The position numbers and the translations under genes are program-made. Source: Sinomonas cellulolyticus (GTDB lineage: Bacteria; Actinomycetota; Actinomycetes; Actinomycetales; Micrococcaceae). Taken from it: a stretch of DNA of 64,000 nucleotides. Within the stretch, counting starts at the first letter, position 1. Every line of letters starts with the position of its first letter. Shown here piece after piece: positions 9,123 through 16,860 of this stretch. The stretch covers positions 205,316 to 269,315 of the forward strand of contig NZ_BNCM01000006.1 of the NCBI RefSeq assembly GCF_014656475.1, given 5' to 3'. The notes under the pieces are model-generated. The model was not told the origin of the DNA and ran no database searches. It was given only the letters and a program-made list of their open reading frames with translations.

Positions 9123-9740
9123 TTACAGCAGTGCCACCCCTGGGCCGGCGAGCCGGTCCAGCCGTGCGCGCCGGCCCGTGAGCAGCATGAGGAGGGCCTC
9201 AATGGAGCCCTCGACGGCGGGGCCGCTACCGGCCTGCCAGTCTACGTCGGTGGCCCGGAGGCCAAAGCCCGCCAGCCGCCGTCGTGCGTTGAAGGGGAAG
9301 GCGACGCGCCAGACGTGCTCTGCGCACGCTGCTGCCGCATCTGCTGGCATGCGGTGGGCGATCCCGAGTGGGATCGCGATGTCCTGCGTGTGGACCAGGA
9401 CATCGAGCAGTGGGATGGGCCCGACGGTTCCGGGTGCACGACGGCGCGAGCTCGCCAGGCGCCGGTAGTCGCCGAGGATGCGGTCCACGGGGGCGGCTCC
9501 GCGGCGTCGGCCCTCGAGGAGGTTCATGCGGTCGAAGTTCCAGCCGCCGCGGGCGAACGCTGCGGCCAGGCCCCAGGGAGTTGTCTGAGGGGCGGAGATG
9601 ACGTGGGCCGCGACGTCGCGGATCCGCCAGCCGGGGCACAGGCTCGGTGAGTCCCACTGCTCGGAGGCCAGCCCGGCGAGCATCTCCGCAAGGGCCGCGC
9701 GTTCACCGTGGATGTGGGCCCAGAGTTCGTTGCCTTCCAT
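9123..9740 (-). CDS. maleylpyruvate isomerase N-terminal (DinB-like) family protein
   Basis: This 205-residue protein fits the mycothiol-dependent maleylpyruvate isomerase metal-binding family (TIGR03083/PF11716). The motifs SLCPGWRIRDVAAHV (residues about 34-48) and LLDVLVHTQDIAIPLG (about 112-127) carry the conserved metal-site histidines of the DinB-like four-helix bundle. Members use mycothiol or act as metal-dependent transferases in actinobacteria; the substrate here is unknown. It is transcribed divergently from a MarR regulator with a clear palindrome between them, so it is probably that regulator's target together with the small membrane protein downstream. Confidence 0.75.
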   Translation of the reverse strand: MEGNELWAHIHGERAALAEMLAGLASEQWDSPSLCPGWRIRDVAAHVISAPQTTPWGLAAAFARGGWNFDRMNLLEGRRRGAAPVDRILGDYRRLASSRRRAPGTVGPIPLLDVLVHTQDIAIPLGIAHRMPADAAAACAEHVWRVAFPFNARRRLAGFGLRATDVDWQAGSGPAVEGSIEALLMLLTGRRARLDRLAGPGVALL

Positions 9741-9767
9741 CTCTCGCCCCTGAAACTAGTATGGTTT

Positions 9768-9787
9768 CCTGACCAATTATGGTCAGG
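9768..9787. promoter_or_regulatory. candidate MarR operator in a divergent promoter
   Basis: CCTGACCA and TGGTCAGG form a perfect 8-bp inverted repeat around ATTA, flanked by CTAGT at 9756-9760 and ACTAG at 9795-9799, which extend the dyad. It overlaps the expected -35/spacer of the MarR gene, whose -10 TAGAAT (9797-9802) is exactly 12 bases before its GTG. The position would let the regulator repress both genes. Confidence 0.7.
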
Positions 9788-9808
9788 AGTTCTGACTAGA
9801 ATCAAGGG

Positions 9809-10231
9809 GTGGCATTCAATATCGGCCTCCTGCTCTACATCCCCTACCGCGATCTCGAGGACAGGGTCTATGAGGCCGTGGTCGCAGCCGGATTCACGGA
9901 CGTGACAATGGCGCAGTCGCGGGTCTTCCAGCGCATCTCGAGCGGCGGGTCACGGGTCACTGAGCTCGCAGACCAGGCAAAGGTGACCAAGCAGACCGCG
10001 AGCGCACTCGTCCAGGCCCTCGAGGATGGCGGATATGTGGAGCGTGCTCCAGACCCGACCGATGCCCGGGCTCAGCTCATCCGGGTGGCTCCGCGCGGTG
10101 CGGCCGCCATTGCCATCGCTGCCGCAGAGATCGCCCGGATCGAGGGCGAGTGGCGGCGGGCCCTCGGGTCTGCGCGCTTCGACCGGCTGACCCGCGACCT
10201 CGACGTTCTCCGCCGGCTCACCGACCACTGA
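9809..10231 (+). CDS. MarR-family transcriptional regulator
   Basis: A 140-residue winged-helix regulator. The recognition region SRVTELADQAKVTKQTASALVQALEDGGYVER (about residues 49-80) followed by the wing DPTDARAQLIRV is typical of MarR proteins that bind palindromes as dimers and release them on ligand binding. It faces the maleylpyruvate-isomerase-like gene across 68 bases containing an obvious inverted repeat, so self-repression and control of that gene are likely. The GTG start has no ribosome binding site, but TAGAAT lies 12 bases upstream, suggesting a leaderless mRNA. Confidence 0.85.
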   Translation: MAFNIGLLLYIPYRDLEDRVYEAVVAAGFTDVTMAQSRVFQRISSGGSRVTELADQAKVTKQTASALVQALEDGGYVERAPDPTDARAQLIRVAPRGAAAIAIAAAEIARIEGEWRRALGSARFDRLTRDLDVLRRLTDH

Positions 10232-10279
10232 CGCGGTTGGAACACAACCGCCCCCGGCGTGGCCGTCTGATGCGGTCAT

Positions 10280-10430
10280 GACCGTCGGTCGTGGGCATGA
10301 CCGGCGCTGCTGCGCGACGGTCATGCCGCTAAGGAACGGTCATGCCGGTAAGGGACGGTTGTGCCACTGGGGAGCGGTTGTGTCCCTAAGGGACGGTTGT
10401 GTCGCCGAGGGACGGTTGTGCGGAGGTGCC
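10280..10430 (+). repeat. intergenic repeat block B
   Basis: Second copy of the element at 8545-8650: the same 24-bp head (10280-10303), a hairpin, and then about six degenerate units of the ACGGTNRTGCC...AAGGG type. It fills most of the gap between the MarR gene and the convergent MhuD-like gene. Confidence 0.75.
10294..10327 (+). terminator. hairpin at the head of repeat block B
   Basis: Perfect 10-bp inverted repeat GGCATGACCG (10294-10303) and CGGTCATGCC (10318-10327), 14-base loop. It is the counterpart of the hairpin at 8559-8592 and again sits between convergent genes. Confidence 0.5.
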
Positions 10431-10445
10431 GCCGCCAGCCGAGCC

Positions 10446-10862
10446 CTAACGCCCCAGGTCCGCCGGCGAGAAGCTCCACAGCTCCGCCGAGACGCCCACC
10501 GGGCGCTGCCGCTGCTCGCCTGAGGGGGCGTCACCGGACGCCGCGTCACTCCGGGCAGCGCCAGCGTGGGCAGCGCCACCCTCGGACCCGGCGCCGTGGG
10601 CGCCCTCGGCAGGCGCCCCCTCGGCAGGCCGCCCGTGGCCCTGCCCGAACGAGGCGGAGTTCTTCCAGGCCTCGAAGCTCTCCTCGTCTGCCCAGCGGGT
10701 CACCACGAGCCAGACGTTGCGCCCGTCGGTGGGCTGCAGCAGCTCGAAGCCCTCGAACCCGGGGACGCCGTCCACGGCTCCGGCCCTCGCGGCGAAGCGG
10801 CGGGCGAGCTCGTCGCCGGAGTCGGCGGGGACGGTGATGGCGTTGATCTTCACGATGCTCAT
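10446..10862 (-). CDS. mhuD: MhuD-like haem-degrading monooxygenase (ABM fold)
   Basis: A 138-residue antibiotic-biosynthesis-monooxygenase-fold protein that I recognise as close to mycobacterial MhuD, which opens haem and frees iron. It starts MSIVKINAI, so the catalytic Asn is at position 7 as in MhuD. Trp66 lies in SFEAWKNS, matching the MhuD tryptophan, and His76 in GQGHG matches the haem ligand His75. Unusually, about 38 Ala/Gly/Glu/Ser-rich residues (79-116) are inserted after the ligand histidine and before the last strand, RPVGVSAELWSFS. ATG 10862 is chosen because the similarity begins there; the frame runs open further upstream but unlike the family. Confidence 0.8.
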   Translation of the reverse strand: MSIVKINAITVPADSGDELARRFAARAGAVDGVPGFEGFELLQPTDGRNVWLVVTRWADEESFEAWKNSASFGQGHGRPAEGAPAEGAHGAGSEGGAAHAGAARSDAASGDAPSGEQRQRPVGVSAELWSFSPADLGR

Positions 10863-10989
10863 GCGCCGATCCTCGCAGGCCACGCTGGCTGTCGCCTGAA
10901 CATGACGGGCCCCGTGGCACCACGGCGAACGGCTACGCTTGGTCCGGACCGTGTCATGGGGGCGCGGCCGCACGGCGAAGGGGACCACC

Positions 10990-11769
10990 GTGGATTTCAT
11001 GACCGGGCCGCTCAGATCACGCGTCGCAGGACAGGCCGTCATGGTCGAGACGCTCCGGCTCCAGTCCGGGACCCCGCGACGCCGCGGCCTCGCCCGGCTC
11101 TTCGGCGCGAACCCTCTCACCCCGGAGGCCCGCAGCTGGTACGCCGGCGCTGTGGGGGAGATGCGGGTGGCCCGCGCTCTGGCGAAGCTGGGACCCGAGT
11201 GGCACGTCCTGCACTCGATCCCCGTGGGCACGCGGGGCGCGGACATCGACCACGTCGTGATCGGCCCGGGCGGGGTCTTCACCCTGAACACCAAGAACCA
11301 TGCAGGCAAGGACATCTGGGTGGCCGGCAGTGTGCTCATGGTCAACGGCCAGCACCAGCGCTACCTCCGCAATTCGGCCCATGAGGCGGCCAGAGCGGCG
11401 AAGCTCCTCAGCGCTGCGGCGGGACGGAACGTGCCGGTGCGCGGCGTCGTCGTGCTCGTGGCGCCGCGGAAGGTGACCGTCCGGCGCTTCGCGGAGGGCG
11501 CCGCCGTCGTGACCGACGCGCAGCTGCGCCGCTGGCTGGCCAAGCAGGCCAAGGCCCTTGAGGCGCACGACGCCGATGCGCTGGCCGCCGTCGCCGCGGA
11601 GCCTTCCACGTGGGGCCACGAGGCTCCGGCCGACGACCCTTCCGCCACGCGGATGTCCTTCGGCGCGCTGCACACCGAGGTGATGCGCGCGCAGGGGCGC
11701 CGGCTCGCGTGGGCTGCCGGCGCTGCGCTCACCCTGCTCGGGACCGCCGCCGGCGCATGGCTGCGATAG
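10990..11769 (+). CDS. NERD-domain protein with C-terminal membrane anchor
   Basis: The 259-residue protein contains a nuclease-related domain (NERD): GAVGEMRVARALAKLG starts it, followed by the acidic ADIDHVVIGPGGVF and the LNTKNH motif, which place Asp and Lys as in PD-(D/E)XK-like nucleases. A hydrophobic C-terminal helix (about the last 22 residues) suggests membrane anchoring. NERD proteins are thought to act on DNA, but activity is rarely proven. GTG 10990 is preferred because AAGGGGA lies at good distance; in-frame GTGs at 10939 and 10951 are alternatives. It is divergent from the haem oxygenase gene. Confidence 0.75.
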   Translation: MDFMTGPLRSRVAGQAVMVETLRLQSGTPRRRGLARLFGANPLTPEARSWYAGAVGEMRVARALAKLGPEWHVLHSIPVGTRGADIDHVVIGPGGVFTLNTKNHAGKDIWVAGSVLMVNGQHQRYLRNSAHEAARAAKLLSAAAGRNVPVRGVVVLVAPRKVTVRRFAEGAAVVTDAQLRRWLAKQAKALEAHDADALAAVAAEPSTWGHEAPADDPSATRMSFGALHTEVMRAQGRRLAWAAGAALTLLGTAAGAWLR

Positions 11770-11854
11770 CCCAGCCCGCACCCCAGGGCAGCGCAGCGTC
11801 GCCGCAACGTCGCGTCGTTAGACTCGGCTCAGCACACGACGCGAAGGAGCATCG

Positions 11855-13186
11855 ATGACCACGTGGCGGATCAGGGACTTCCACCCGTCGGACCTGGACG
11901 GGATCCTGCACCTGTGGACCGCCATGACGGACTCCGGGATCGAGCCGGTCTACTCGCTGTCCGAGGTCCTCGCCAGCTGCCAGAAGGACGTCGCGGTGGT
12001 TGCGCTGCACGGCGAGGACGTTGTGGGGGCCGCCGTGGGCCGGGCCGCACACGAGCAGGGCTGGATCGTGTTCCTGGCCACCCTGCCGGAGTGGCGCTCG
12101 AGGGGCATCGGCACCGCCCTGCTCGCGGCCCTCGAGAACCGCATGGCGCCGCTGGGCCTCACGAAGCTGTCCGCGCTCATGCCGGACACCGAGACCCGGC
12201 TCGAGGCGTTCCTCTCACGCGGCTTCAAGGACGTGCAGAACCTGCGGTTCTTCGAGCGCCAGATCCCGGTGCAGCGCACGGAGCTCGAGCCCCTCGCCCA
12301 GCTGGGCGGCCGGGTGCTCCCGCGTGACCTGTGGGACAGGGTCGCGGGCATGAAGCGGGAGAAGCAGCTGCTCGAGCGGCGGCTCGTGCTCCCACTGGCC
12401 CGGGCCGAGCTCGCGGACGAGTTCGGTGTGGTGCCGCCGCGCGCCGTCGTGCTCTTCGGGCCTCCCGGGACGGGCAAGACGACGTTCGCCAAGGCCATCG
12501 CGTCCCGGCTCGAGTGGCCCTTCGTGGAGGTGTTCCCCTCGCGGCTGGCCGGTGACGCGGAGGGCCTCGCGGGGGCGCTGCGCCGCACGTTCACCGAGAT
12601 CGCGGAGCTCGAGCATGCGGTCGTCTTCCTGGACGAGGTCGAGGAGATCGCCTCGCACCGCGCCGGGGACCCGCCGAGTCCCAACCAGGGCGTCACGAAC
12701 GAGCTGCTGAAGATCATCCCGGCCTTCCGCGAGCAGTCGGGCCGGCTCCTCGTGTGCGCGACCAACTTCATCCGTGCCCTCGACTCGGCGTTCCTGCGCC
12801 ACGGCCGCTTCGACTACGTGATCCCCATCGGCCTGCCCGATGCGGAGGCCCGCCGGTCGATGTGGGAGCGCTTCATCCCCGAGGCGGTGCTGCCCGACGT
12901 GGACGTCGAGGCTCTCGTGGAGCGCACGGAGGGCTTCTCGCCGGCGGACATCGAGTTCGCCGCGCGTTCGGCGTCGCAGCGGGCGCTCGAGAAGGCCGTG
13001 TACGCGGTAGGCGCGGAGGGGGCCGCCGCGGCCGACGGCGCGTCCCCGGCCCCAGCGGGAGCCCTCGGCCGCCGCGGACCCACCACAGAGGACTACCTCG
13101 AGGCGATCGGGGAGACGAAGACGACCGTGAGCGAGGAGGTCGCCGCGGCGTTCCTCGAGGACATCGAGGAGCTGGCCCGGGCCTGA
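11855..13186 (+). CDS. GNAT acetyltransferase-AAA+ ATPase fusion protein
   Basis: This 443-residue protein joins two domains. Residues 1-135 form a GNAT acetyltransferase with the acetyl-CoA loop PEWRSRGIGTALL (78-90). Residues about 165-380 form a classical AAA ATPase: Walker A GPPGTGKT (202-209), Walker B VVFLDEVE (256-263), sensor 1 CATN (301-304), and RHGRFD (315-320), where the arginine finger is expected. A low-complexity Ala/Gly linker (about 385-405) and a helical tail follow. The AAA module is of the FtsH/Cdc48 type and acts on proteins. I know no characterised enzyme with this architecture. TAGACT at 11819 and GAAGGA before the ATG suggest its own promoter and RBS. Confidence 0.85.
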   Translation: MTTWRIRDFHPSDLDGILHLWTAMTDSGIEPVYSLSEVLASCQKDVAVVALHGEDVVGAAVGRAAHEQGWIVFLATLPEWRSRGIGTALLAALENRMAPLGLTKLSALMPDTETRLEAFLSRGFKDVQNLRFFERQIPVQRTELEPLAQLGGRVLPRDLWDRVAGMKREKQLLERRLVLPLARAELADEFGVVPPRAVVLFGPPGTGKTTFAKAIASRLEWPFVEVFPSRLAGDAEGLAGALRRTFTEIAELEHAVVFLDEVEEIASHRAGDPPSPNQGVTNELLKIIPAFREQSGRLLVCATNFIRALDSAFLRHGRFDYVIPIGLPDAEARRSMWERFIPEAVLPDVDVEALVERTEGFSPADIEFAARSASQRALEKAVYAVGAEGAAAADGASPAPAGALGRRGPTTEDYLEAIGETKTTVSEEVAAAFLEDIEELARA

Positions 13187-13239
13187 CGCGACGGGTGCCC
13201 GATGTGATTTGCACCCCGCGCGCGTGGGAGAGTGGTCCC

Positions 13240-14355
13240 ATGACCGCGCAGCACCACGCCGTCGAGAGCACCGCTGAGAGCACCGCCCCCGAGAATGCCC
13301 AGTCCGGGCCGTCCGCCACCTGCACCCCGGCGTCCCCGCGCCTCAAGCCCCTGTTCCATGTGGCGCAGCGCGTCGCCCAGGGGTGGAATGACCTGCGGAC
13401 GCGGCAGGCGCGCCGGGGCGACTACGTGGCCCAGGTGGTCGCGTACCAGGGATACGGTTCCACGAGGCGCGTGCGGGTCCTGGGCCGGATCATGTACTCG
13501 CGCCCCGGCCTCCACGGCTCGGCGGACGCGTTCAACAACTTCCGCGGCTGGGTCTCCTTCACCTCGGTGCCGATCCAGCACGCCGAGGTGACGGTCGAGA
13601 TCGGGGCGAGCCGCGCCGTCGTGCGTGCGGACGGTGGCGGCGTGGTGGACGCGCTGGTGGACGTGGAGCTCGAGCCGGGGTGGCACGAGGTGCGGATGAG
13701 CGCGGACGGCGCCGAACCTTCGACCGCCCACGTGCGGATCGTGGAGCCGGGGGCGCGGTTCGGGATCGTCTCCGACATCGACGACACCGTCATGGTCACC
13801 GCCCTGCCCCGCCCGTTCCTGGCGCTGTGGAACACGTTCGTGCTCAGCGAGCGGGCCCGCACCCCCACCGCGGGGATGGCGGTGCTGCTGGACCGGCTCG
13901 CGGCGGAACACCCGGAGGCGCCGGTCGTGTACCTCTCGACGGGTCCGTGGAACGCGGCGCCGACCCTGCAGCGCTTCCTGGGCCGCAACCTGTACCCGGC
14001 GGGCCCGCTGCTGCTCACCGACTGGGGCATGACGCCGGAGCGCTGGTTCCGCTCGGGCCGGCAGCACAAGCAGGAGAACCTCGCCCGGCTCGCGGCGGAG
14101 TTCCCGGGCATCCGCTGGCTCCTGATCGGCGACAACGGCCAGCACGACGAGTCGATCTACGCCGAGTTCGCTGCCGAGCACCCCGCCTCGGTGGCCGCGG
14201 TGGCCATCCGGCAGCTCTCGCCGGGGCAGGCGGTGTTCTCGGGCGGCACCACGCACGACGGCGCGTCGGCCGCCCCTCGCCCGGATGCCCCCTGGGCGTC
14301 GGCGCCGGACGGGGCAGGGCTGGCCGCGCAGCTCGAGAAGGCCGGGGTGCTGTAG
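13240..14355 (+). CDS. App1-type phosphatase (DUF2183)
   Basis: A 371-residue protein of the App1/DUF2183 family, whose yeast member is a Mg-dependent phosphatidate phosphatase of the HAD superfamily. The nucleophile motif DIDDT is at residues 179-183; the further HAD motifs are YLSTGPWN (near 230) and the acidic LLIGDNGQHDESIY (near 296). Residues about 65-165 form a beta-rich N-terminal domain usual in bacterial members. The first 40 residues are low-complexity. No signal peptide or membrane helix is seen. The bacterial substrate has not been established. A hairpin with a T-rich trail follows the stop. Confidence 0.85.
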   Translation: MTAQHHAVESTAESTAPENAQSGPSATCTPASPRLKPLFHVAQRVAQGWNDLRTRQARRGDYVAQVVAYQGYGSTRRVRVLGRIMYSRPGLHGSADAFNNFRGWVSFTSVPIQHAEVTVEIGASRAVVRADGGGVVDALVDVELEPGWHEVRMSADGAEPSTAHVRIVEPGARFGIVSDIDDTVMVTALPRPFLALWNTFVLSERARTPTAGMAVLLDRLAAEHPEAPVVYLSTGPWNAAPTLQRFLGRNLYPAGPLLLTDWGMTPERWFRSGRQHKQENLARLAAEFPGIRWLLIGDNGQHDESIYAEFAAEHPASVAAVAIRQLSPGQAVFSGGTTHDGASAAPRPDAPWASAPDGAGLAAQLEKAGVL

Positions 14356-14382
14356 GGGCGCTCTGGCGTCCACCCTGCCGTC

Positions 14383-14405
14383 GTGGGGCGAGGCGATCGC
14401 CCCAC
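14383..14405 (+). terminator. hairpin terminator after the App1-type gene
   Basis: GTGGGGCG (14383-14390) and CGCCCCAC (14398-14405) are perfectly complementary around a 7-base loop, and a CCTTGTTTT stretch follows. It separates the App1-type gene from the polyketide synthase. Confidence 0.65.
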
Positions 14406-14444
14406 CCCTTGTTTTCCCACCCCGCCTCGGGGGAAGAATGGCCC

Positions 14445-15662
14445 ATGGTCGTCCTCGTGAGGTCCCTCGAAACCGCTGTCCCCGGTACGGTGCTCAAGCA
14501 GCCCGAGGCGCGGGACGTGTTCGCCGCCCAGGAGGGGCTGACCCGGCTGGGACAGCGCCTCGTCAAGACGTGCTTCGACGCCGCGGCGATCGACACGCGC
14601 TACTCCGCCGTCGCCGAGTTCTCGTGGGACCGGCCCGACCATGACCCGGACTTCTTCGACTCGTCCACGGGCACGCTGCTGAATCCCAGCACGAAGACCC
14701 GCAATGACCTCTTTGTCCGGGAAGCCACGCCGCTCTTCACGGAGACGGCGCGGCGCGCCCTGGACGCCGCGGACGGCATCAACGCGGGAGACGTGACCCA
14801 TGTGGTCACCGTCTCCTGCACAGGGTTCTTCAACCCGGGCCCGGACTACCGCGTGGTCAGGGACCTCGGCCTGAACCCCTCGGTGCAGCGGTTCCACCTC
14901 GGCTTCATGGGGTGCTACGCCGCGTTCCCCGCGCTCCGCATGGCCAAGGCGTTCTGCGACGCGGATCCGGACGCGGTGGTGCTCGTGGCGATCGTCGAGC
15001 TCTGCTCTCTCCACGTGCGCAGCTCCAATGACCCGGACACGATCCTCGGCGCCTCCCTGTTCGCCGACGGCGCCGCGGCCGCGGTCATCACCGCCCGGGA
15101 CCTCCCGCTCACCCGTCCCGCGCTGAGCCTGGACGCGTTCGAGACGACCCTCACCCCGGTCGGCGAGGAGACCATGGCGTGGAACATCGGCGACCAGGGC
15201 TTCGAGATGGTCCTCGGCACCTACGTCCCGCACATCATCGATGACCACATCACCGGCGCCCTCGCACCCCTCCTCGCCCGGGAGCCCGCGCTCGCGGGCC
15301 GCCCGCACGCCGACATCGAGCACTGGGCCATCCACCCCGGCGGCCGCAGCATCGTGGACAAGGTCGCTGCGCGCCTCGGGCTCTCGGAGGCGCAGACCGC
15401 GCCCGCATACGACACGCTCCGGGAGTTCGGAAACATGTCCAGCGCCACGGTGATGTTCGTGCTCGAGCGGATTCTGGGGCTGGGCCAGACCGACGGGGCG
15501 GAGGCGCGCGACGGCGCCGGGCAGGCGCGCGACGGCGCCGGGCAGGCGCGCGACGGCGCCGGGCAGGAGCCGCCGCGAACCGGGGCCGAACGCGTGTGCG
15601 CGATGGCCTTCGGCCCGGGCCTGACGGTCGAGACAGCCCTCATGACGCGCCTGCTCCCCTGA
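14445..15662 (+). CDS. type III polyketide synthase
   Basis: This 405-residue chalcone/stilbene-synthase-type enzyme condenses malonyl-CoA units on an acyl-CoA starter to give alkylresorcinols, pyrones or naphthols. The catalytic triad is visible: Cys157 in GFMGCYAAFPALR, His297 in IHPGGRS and Asn330 in FGNMSSATVMF. A low-complexity insertion of three ARDGAGQ repeats lies between the Asn motif and the C-terminal AFGPGLTVET strand. The FAD monooxygenase gene begins 8 bases after the stop, so the two form an operon like the alkylresorcinol-quinone pathways of streptomycetes, but without the methyltransferase often found there. The product cannot be deduced. Confidence 0.9.
   Translation: MVVLVRSLETAVPGTVLKQPEARDVFAAQEGLTRLGQRLVKTCFDAAAIDTRYSAVAEFSWDRPDHDPDFFDSSTGTLLNPSTKTRNDLFVREATPLFTETARRALDAADGINAGDVTHVVTVSCTGFFNPGPDYRVVRDLGLNPSVQRFHLGFMGCYAAFPALRMAKAFCDADPDAVVLVAIVELCSLHVRSSNDPDTILGASLFADGAAAAVITARDLPLTRPALSLDAFETTLTPVGEETMAWNIGDQGFEMVLGTYVPHIIDDHITGALAPLLAREPALAGRPHADIEHWAIHPGGRSIVDKVAARLGLSEAQTAPAYDTLREFGNMSSATVMFVLERILGLGQTDGAEARDGAGQARDGAGQARDGAGQEPPRTGAERVCAMAFGPGLTVETALMTRLLP
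15504..15566 (+). repeat. 21-bp tandem repeat inside the polyketide synthase
   Basis: Three identical 21-bp units (15504-15524, 15525-15545, 15546-15566) encode ARDGAGQ three times, keeping frame, in a surface loop near the C-terminus. Perfect identity suggests recent slippage expansion. Confidence 0.9.
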
Positions 15663-15669
15663 GGCGGGC

Positions 15670-16860
15670 GTGGAACAGCCCGGAGGTTCCGCCGAGCACG
15701 ACGCGGTGGTGGTGGGCGGCGGACCGGTCGGCCTGTGCTTCGGGGTGCTGCTCGCGCAGGCCGGGGCAAACGTCGTGGTCCTTGAGGCACGGCCTGAGCG
15801 GGCCAAGCACACGCGCGCCATCGGGATCCACCCGCCGGGCCTCCGCGTCCTCCGCCGTGCCGGGGTCGCGGACGTGCTGTTGGCGGAGGGTGTCCAGATT
15901 GCTGAAGGAGTCGCCAGATCTCATGGGGCGGGGCGCACACGGGAAGTAGCACGCCTGTGCTTCGATCCGCCGGTGCTGGCCGTGCCCCAGTGGCAGACGG
16001 AGGAGGCGCTCGAGGCCCGGCTGGCCGAGATCGCACCCGGCGCACTGCGCCGCGGTGTGCGCGCGGTGCGGGTGGAGCAAGCGGACGGCGGCGCCGTCGT
16101 GCACTGCGCGGACGGGGAGGGGACCAGCACTGGGTTCTCCGGGCGCTGGGTGGTCGCGGCCGACGGCGCGCGGTCCCCGATGCGCGGGGCCCTCGGTGCA
16201 CAGCATCACGTGCCGACCCGCTCGCGTGCGCTCCCTGACGCGTACCTCATGGGCGACTTCGCGGACACGACGGGTGACGGCGCCCTGGCCGTCCTGCACC
16301 TCGAGGCGGCCGGGATCGTCGAGTCGTTCCCGCTGCCCGGCGGCGTGCGGCGATGGGTCGCTCACGTGGACGAGGCCGTCGTCGACCCGTCCGCCCGCGA
16401 CCTCGCCCGGCTCCTCGGCGAGCGGTGCGGGGCGGAGGTGGACGCGGCGTCGTGCTCGATGCTCAGCGCGTTCACCGTGACCGAGCGGCTGGCGGCCGGG
16501 ATGCTCGCGGGGCGAGTGGTCCTCGCGGGGGACGCGGCGCACGAGGTCAGCCCGATCGGTGGCCAGGGCATGACGCTCGGGTGGCTCGATGCCGAGGCCT
16601 TCGCCCCGCTCATCGCCGCCGACGCGCTGGGCGGCGCACCCGCCGGGAACGGACCCGCGTGGCCAGAGCTGTGGGCCGCGGCCGAGAGGGAACGGCTTGC
16701 CGCGGCGCGCCTCGCGGCACGGCAGGCCCGCCTCAACATGGCCCTCGGGAGGGCGCTCCCGCCCCGGCTGATGGCAGCGCGCAACGCGGCGTTCCGCGCC
16801 CTCTACCGCGCTCCCTGGGTGGGCGGCCGGACGGCGGCACGATTCACGATGCAGGCCTGA
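15670..16860 (+). CDS. FAD-dependent aromatic monooxygenase (PHBH family)
   Basis: A 396-residue group A flavoprotein hydroxylase. It has the dinucleotide motif GGGPVG (residues 16-21), the DG motif in VVAADGARSP (about 163-172) and the FAD-ribose GD motif VVLAGDAAHEVSPIGGQGM (about 280-298). Such enzymes use NAD(P)H and O2 to hydroxylate phenols. Since it follows the type III polyketide synthase by 8 bases, it very likely oxidises the resorcinol or naphthol made by that enzyme, perhaps to a quinone. The GTG start has GAGGCGGG just before it. The end overlaps the convergent gluQ reading frame. Confidence 0.85.
   Translation: MEQPGGSAEHDAVVVGGGPVGLCFGVLLAQAGANVVVLEARPERAKHTRAIGIHPPGLRVLRRAGVADVLLAEGVQIAEGVARSHGAGRTREVARLCFDPPVLAVPQWQTEEALEARLAEIAPGALRRGVRAVRVEQADGGAVVHCADGEGTSTGFSGRWVVAADGARSPMRGALGAQHHVPTRSRALPDAYLMGDFADTTGDGALAVLHLEAAGIVESFPLPGGVRRWVAHVDEAVVDPSARDLARLLGERCGAEVDAASCSMLSAFTVTERLAAGMLAGRVVLAGDAAHEVSPIGGQGMTLGWLDAEAFAPLIAADALGGAPAGNGPAWPELWAAAERERLAAARLAARQARLNMALGRALPPRLMAARNAAFRALYRAPWVGGRTAARFTMQA

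Noticed and set aside
8545..10430. CRISPR array
   Set aside because: The repeat units are adjacent and degenerate, with no unique spacers and no cas genes.
10863..11345. 161-residue upstream extension of the MhuD-like protein
   Set aside because: The MhuD-like sequence begins exactly at ATG 10862 with the catalytic Asn at position 7; the extension is antisense to the NERD gene.
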